A program made the translations under genes and the position numbers. DNA of 9,054 bases from UBA8296 sp031581145. GTDB taxonomy: Bacteria; Bacteroidota; Rhodothermia; Balneolales; Balneolaceae. A model generated the notes under the pieces. It ran no database searches. It was not told where the DNA came from and worked only from the letters and a program-made list of their open reading frames with translations. The stretch lies in the NCBI GenBank assembly GCA_031581145.1, contig JAVLBP010000032.1, forward strand, positions 1 through 9,054, given 5' to 3'. Below, piece by piece: positions 6,543 to 9,054 of this stretch; the first letter of the stretch is position 1, and each line of letters opens with the position of its first letter.

Positions 6543-6605
6543 TGGTTTATACGTTTGTAGATTTAAGTAGTGTACAAGAAGATCAAACGAAAACCAGTAT
6601 TTTTG
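6543..6605 (+). terminator. Two-helix inverted repeat plus T-rich tract between transporter and DUF411 genes
   Basis: TGGTTT (6543-6548) pairs with AAACCA (6591-6596), and just inside it CGTTTG (6552-6557) pairs with CAAACG (6584-6589). The helices are separated only by a 3x1 internal loop and close a 26-nt loop. TATTTTT follows at 6598-6604, which fits an intrinsic terminator for the transporter gene. The same DNA could be a large operator or a folded leader for the DUF411 gene, whose ATG is 40 nt past the stem. Confidence 0.45.
6550..6557 (+). promoter_or_regulatory. Candidate -7 element (TACGTTTG) for the DUF411 gene
   Basis: TACGTTTG is an exact match to the Bacteroidota -7 consensus TAnnTTTG and lies about 80 nt before the DUF411 start. 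No good -33 TTTG is seen 19-21 nt upstream; CCTG occupies that place. It overlaps the inner left arm of the inverted repeat at 6543-6596. A second exact match, TATTTTTG, is at 6598-6605, also without a clear -33 partner. Confidence 0.3.
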
Positions 6606-6636
6606 GGTAATACAAAATTCCCAACCACCCCACGTC

Positions 6637-7101
6637 ATGTCCAAAAAAGCGATTGGTTTTTTACTAGCTACCATCACCTTAGTTGTGGTCATTGTTTACA
6701 GCGTCCAGAATCCTCCCACTGCAGACGCTCAGATTGTGAATTATAAATCTGAATCCTGCGGCTGCTGTACGATGTGGCAAGACCATCTTAAAGAGAACGC
6801 TTACACAGTGGAGGGGGTGAATGTGGATCGGATGGATCTAAAAAAAGATGAGCTGGGCGTGCCTCAAAACCTACGATCGTGCCACACAGCTGTTGTGGAA
6901 GGGTACATAGTAGAAGGTCATGTGCCCGCCAAAGAAATACAGAGATTATTGCTTGAGAAACCCGATGCCAAGGGATTAGCGGTTCCAGGGATGCCAATCA
7001 ATTCACCCGGAATGGAAGTTGAAGGTGCACCCAATGATCCCTACGATGTGATTGTCTTTTTCGAAGATGGTCGCCAAGAAGTCTATGCGTCCTATCGATA
7101 G
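6637..7101 (+). CDS. DUF411 (CopG-like) membrane-anchored metal-binding protein
   Basis: This 154-residue protein has an N-terminal hydrophobic anchor (residues about 5-23) and an extracytoplasmic DUF411 domain covering the rest. Family signatures are clear and in order: CGCC (41-44) in ESCGCCTMWQDHL, LGVPQNLRSCHTAVVEGY (73-90), EGHVPA (93-98), LLLEKPDAKGLAVPGMP (104-120), NSPGME (122-127) and PYDVIVF (135-141). Candidate metal ligands are C41, C43, C44, C82, H83, H95 and M119. Members such as CopG of Proteobacteria bind copper through the cysteine cluster and accompany copper-resistance genes; a thioredoxin-like fold is reported. No CopA, CopB, CusA or copper regulator is present in this window. 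The ATG has no Shine-Dalgarno. It is separated from the transporter by 138 nt and from the next gene by 82 nt with a hairpin between, so it may be transcribed alone. A copper or thiol-redox role in the periplasm is inferred from the family. Confidence 0.9.
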   Translation: MSKKAIGFLLATITLVVVIVYSVQNPPTADAQIVNYKSESCGCCTMWQDHLKENAYTVEGVNVDRMDLKKDELGVPQNLRSCHTAVVEGYIVEGHVPAKEIQRLLLEKPDAKGLAVPGMPINSPGMEVEGAPNDPYDVIVFFEDGRQEVYASYR

Positions 7102-7140
7102 GTGATTGATAGGATTTGATTAGAATCCATAGCCATCACT
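7102..7140 (+). terminator. Nested hairpin after the DUF411 gene, possible terminator
   Basis: Immediately after the stop codon GTGAT (7102-7106) pairs with ATCAC (7135-7139), and inside it GGATT (7112-7116) pairs with AATCC (7124-7128) around a 7-nt loop. AT-rich DNA with T-runs follows (TTTT at 7145-7148, TTTTT at 7156-7160). The helices are short and separated by 5- and 6-nt unpaired strands, so termination would be weak. Downstream TATTTTTC (7154-7161) is one base off a -7 element and could serve the next gene. Confidence 0.35.
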
Positions 7141-7183
7141 AAGATTTTAAACTTATTTTTCAGACTTCAACCAACCCAAAAAA

Positions 7184-7942
7184 ATGTCAAAACAACTGCA
7201 AGAGAGAACTCAGCAAGATTGCACCAATCCACCAGCAACGTATGATGACCTCAGTGTCCTTTTTTTGAACTGTACCTTAAAGCGCACTCCTGTATTATCT
7301 CACACCGAGGGACTGCTAAAAATTGCACAAAGAATCTTTGAGGCGAATGGGGTGAAAACCAACATCATTCGTCCTGTTGATTATGTGATTGCATCGGGTT
7401 TGGAGCACGATTTATCCAAAACTCCTGAATGGGACCGCGATGATTGGCCTCAAATCCAAAAAGAGATTGATGCCTGTGACATCTTAATTATTGGAACCTC
7501 TGTGTGGCTTGGTGAAAAATCATCTGTCTGTAATCAGGTACTCGAGCGCATGTACGGTTACACGCATCAGTTCAATGAAAAGGGTCAATATCGAGACTAC
7601 GGCAAAGTAGGGGCTACCTTAATTACAGGAAACGAGGATGGGGTCAAGCATTGTGCCATGAGTATATTGTTTGGCTTGTCTCATATTGGGTACACTGTTC
7701 CACCACAAGCCGATGCAGGGTGGATGGGAGAGGCGGGCCCAGGCCCTTCATACATGGACCCTGGCTCTGGAGGCCCTGAAAATGACTTTACGAATAGAAA
7801 CACGACATTCTTGGCGTGGAATTGTCTCCACATGGCTCGTATGCTCAAAGACCAGGGAGGAATTCCTGCTCATGGAAACGTATCTGAGGTTTGGGACGCA
7901 GGATGCAAAAGCGATTTTGACTCCCCTGAACACAAGCGATAA
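7184..7942 (+). CDS. Flavodoxin-fold NAD(P)H-dependent FMN reductase-like protein
   Basis: This 252-residue soluble cytoplasmic protein shows the FMN-binding flavodoxin fold. The first strand and phosphate loop are LSVLFLNCTLKRTPVLSHTEGLL (23-45). The second signature is DILIIGTSVWLGEKSSVCNQVLERM (99-123), matching the 'P-x-Y-x-G-x-x-S' region of the NADPH-dependent FMN reductase/WrbA group. The third is KVGATLITGNEDG (141-153). Residues about 180-200 form a Gly/Pro-rich loop (GEAGPGPSYMDPGSGGPEN) that I do not recognise from classic flavodoxins. The protein is longer than short-chain FMN reductases (about 180-200). Start at ATG 7184 gives a 20-residue polar N-terminal extension; an earlier start is not apparent. 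The PLP enzyme gene begins 9 nt after its stop, so the two are almost certainly co-transcribed. It likely transfers electrons to a small acceptor or guards against redox stress; the substrate is unknown. Confidence 0.82.
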   Translation: MSKQLQERTQQDCTNPPATYDDLSVLFLNCTLKRTPVLSHTEGLLKIAQRIFEANGVKTNIIRPVDYVIASGLEHDLSKTPEWDRDDWPQIQKEIDACDILIIGTSVWLGEKSSVCNQVLERMYGYTHQFNEKGQYRDYGKVGATLITGNEDGVKHCAMSILFGLSHIGYTVPPQADAGWMGEAGPGPSYMDPGSGGPENDFTNRNTTFLAWNCLHMARMLKDQGGIPAHGNVSEVWDAGCKSDFDSPEHKR

Positions 7943-7951
7943 TTTTCAACT

Positions 7952-8962
7952 ATGAATCAGTCACCATTCACTCTTCTACACACGATTGGAAACACCCCAC
8001 TTGTTCCTCTCCTGAAAATAACGGCTGATCACCCCGGCATTGAGCTCTATGCCAAACTCGAGTTCATGAATCCGGGATTGAGTATTAAGGATCGCATTGT
8101 TCGCCACATCCTCGACAAAGCGGAGCAAAGTGGAGAGCTTCAACCCGGCGGTACGATTGTGGAGAATACCTCTGGGAATACTGGTGCAGCCACGGCTATG
8201 ATAGGTGCACTCAAAGGGTACAAGGTAATCCTCACCATGCCTGACAAGGTTTCCACGGAGAAACAAAACTCTCTTAAAGCCTATGGGGCAGAGGTGCGTG
8301 TATTTCCAACAATATCTGAACCAGGGACTCCTAACCATTATGTTCAAGCCGCCCTCGATCTTGCCAAGGAACTCGGCGCCTTTCGCATAAATCAGTATGA
8401 CAATCACATTAATCCTGAGGCTCATTATCTCACGACAGGCCCTGAAATTTGGGATCAAATGGACCAAGATGTGGATGTATTTGTGTCTAGTGGCTCCACA
8501 GGGGGGACGATTACGGGCACTGGAGGTTACCTCAAAGAGAAAAACGCATCCATCCAGATTGTGATGCCAGATCCGATTGGCTCCATTTACTACCATTATT
8601 GGAAGACTGGACAGGAGGATCCCTCAAAGATTGGAACGTATGAGGTAGAGGGGGTTGGGGAGGATCATCTAGCCAAAGCGATCGATTTCTCGGTGATTGA
8701 CGATGTGATCCCTTTTAATGATGAGCAAGCTTTTCGGATGGGGCGCCGCTTGGCACACGAAGAGGGTATTTTGGGGGGTGGAACAGGAGGTGCTAATGTC
8801 TGGGGAGCACTGGAGTTTGCCAAAACCTATTTCCCTGAGCACCAAAAGATTCACCCTGGCAAACCCCTGCGCATCGCAACCGTCATTCCAGATAGTGGGG
8901 TAAAATATCTTTCGAAGATGTATAATGATGAGTGGATGGCCAAACAGGGTTATGAGGTGTAG
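7952..8962 (+). CDS. PLP-dependent cystathionine beta-synthase-like / cysteine synthase-family enzyme
   Basis: This 336-residue cytoplasmic enzyme has PLP fold type II. The Schiff-base lysine is K46 in GLSIKDRI (42-49), the substrate-binding asparagine loop is TSGNTG (73-78), and the phosphate loop is GSTGGTITG (181-189), with Ser where most members have Gly. The GGGTGGA segment (275-281) puts T278 where the Ser that contacts the pyridine nitrogen usually lies. Features closer to CBS than to O-acetylserine sulfhydrylase are NQYDNHINPEAHY (147-159), PDPIGSIYY (206-214), TYEVEGVGED (229-238) and the C-terminus VIPDSGVKYLSKMYNDEWMAKQGY. It is a minimal catalytic core with no heme-binding N-terminus and no CBS-domain pair. 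The product would be cystathionine from serine (or acetylserine) and homocysteine, or cysteine from sulfide. A Cys/Met-metabolism PLP enzyme starts 31 nt downstream, which supports a transsulfuration pathway. Family assignment is sure; the substrate is less so. Confidence 0.88.
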   Translation: MNQSPFTLLHTIGNTPLVPLLKITADHPGIELYAKLEFMNPGLSIKDRIVRHILDKAEQSGELQPGGTIVENTSGNTGAATAMIGALKGYKVILTMPDKVSTEKQNSLKAYGAEVRVFPTISEPGTPNHYVQAALDLAKELGAFRINQYDNHINPEAHYLTTGPEIWDQMDQDVDVFVSSGSTGGTITGTGGYLKEKNASIQIVMPDPIGSIYYHYWKTGQEDPSKIGTYEVEGVGEDHLAKAIDFSVIDDVIPFNDEQAFRMGRRLAHEEGILGGGTGGANVWGALEFAKTYFPEHQKIHPGKPLRIATVIPDSGVKYLSKMYNDEWMAKQGYEV

Positions 8963-8993
8963 GCTCAACCAAGACAACAACAGCCTTTCAACT

Positions 8994-9054
8994 ATGACAA
9001 AATTCAACACCAAAGCCGTGCACAGTGGCCAGGAACCAGAAAAAGAGTTTGGGT
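8994..9054 (+). CDS. Start of a Cys/Met-metabolism PLP enzyme (cystathionine gamma-synthase/gamma-lyase family), 3' end outside window
   Basis: Twenty codons are visible from ATG 8994 to the window edge. The peptide reads MTKFNTKAVHSGQEPEKEFG, which closely resembles the conserved N-terminus of the Cys/Met metabolism PLP-dependent family (F-x-T-x-A-[IV]-H-[AS]-G-Q-x-P). The gene begins 31 nt after the CBS-like gene on the same strand. The leader TTTCAACT directly before the ATG is identical to the one before the CBS-like start. Together they would form a forward or reverse transsulfuration pair; which of synthase, gamma-lyase or homocysteine-forming enzyme this is cannot be told from the fragment. 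Confidence 0.75.
   Translation, partial: MTKFNTKAVHSGQEPEKEFG

Noticed and set aside
7976..8596. 206-codon open frame on the minus strand.
   Set aside because: It lies wholly antisense to the CBS-like gene, has no recognisable domain and a basic, Cys/His-scattered composition typical of a shadow frame.
8669..9013. 114-codon open frame on the minus strand.
   Set aside because: It is antisense to the CBS-like gene end and the next gene's start and shows no family motif.

Overview
The window carries nine protein genes, all on the + strand; the first and last are cut by the window edges. No rRNA, tRNA, transposase, CRISPR array or phage gene was seen. The organism is probably a member of the Bacteroidota or a close relative (Rhodothermota/Balneolota). 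Three things point there: almost no start codon is preceded by a Shine-Dalgarno sequence (A- or CA-rich leaders instead), two spots match the Bacteroidota -7 promoter motif TAnnTTTG, and the gene families are ones commonly seen there (CRTAC1/UnbV propellers, SGLT-like SSS transporters, exported sugar-isomerase-like TIM barrels). This is inference from style; no taxonomic marker is present.

Region 1 (1-4580) looks like one operon with gaps of 52, 24 and 28 nt. It holds the C-terminal 300 residues of a large CRTAC1/UnbV-type protein, a complete membrane-anchored FG-GAP protein with an ASPIC/UnbV domain, a polytopic RnfD/NqrB-like membrane protein resembling UnbU, and a TIM-barrel protein of the hydroxypyruvate isomerase/xylose isomerase-like group with a Tat-like signal and a TTG start. 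UnbV and UnbU are the two 'unknown' proteins that accompany enediyne polyketide synthases. Here the pair occurs with no polyketide synthase in view, next to a second UnbV-type protein and a sugar-isomerase-like enzyme. It is the best candidate in the window for an undescribed envelope system.

Region 2 (4581-6636) is a 564-residue sodium/solute symporter of the SGLT type. The 223-nt region before it has an exact 13-bp tandem direct repeat, a 15-bp dyad and nested inverted repeats. A 138-nt region after it has a two-helix inverted repeat followed by T-rich DNA.

Region 3 (6637-9054) holds a membrane-anchored DUF411 (CopG-like) metal-binding protein, a flavodoxin-fold NADPH-dependent FMN reductase-like protein, a cystathionine beta-synthase-like PLP enzyme and the first 20 codons of a Cys/Met-metabolism PLP enzyme (cystathionine gamma-synthase/lyase family). 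The last three are tightly packed (9 and 31 nt) and suggest a transsulfuration or cysteine-supply operon with a redox flavoprotein. The DUF411 gene just upstream suggests a link to copper or thiol stress, but this is inferred from position only.
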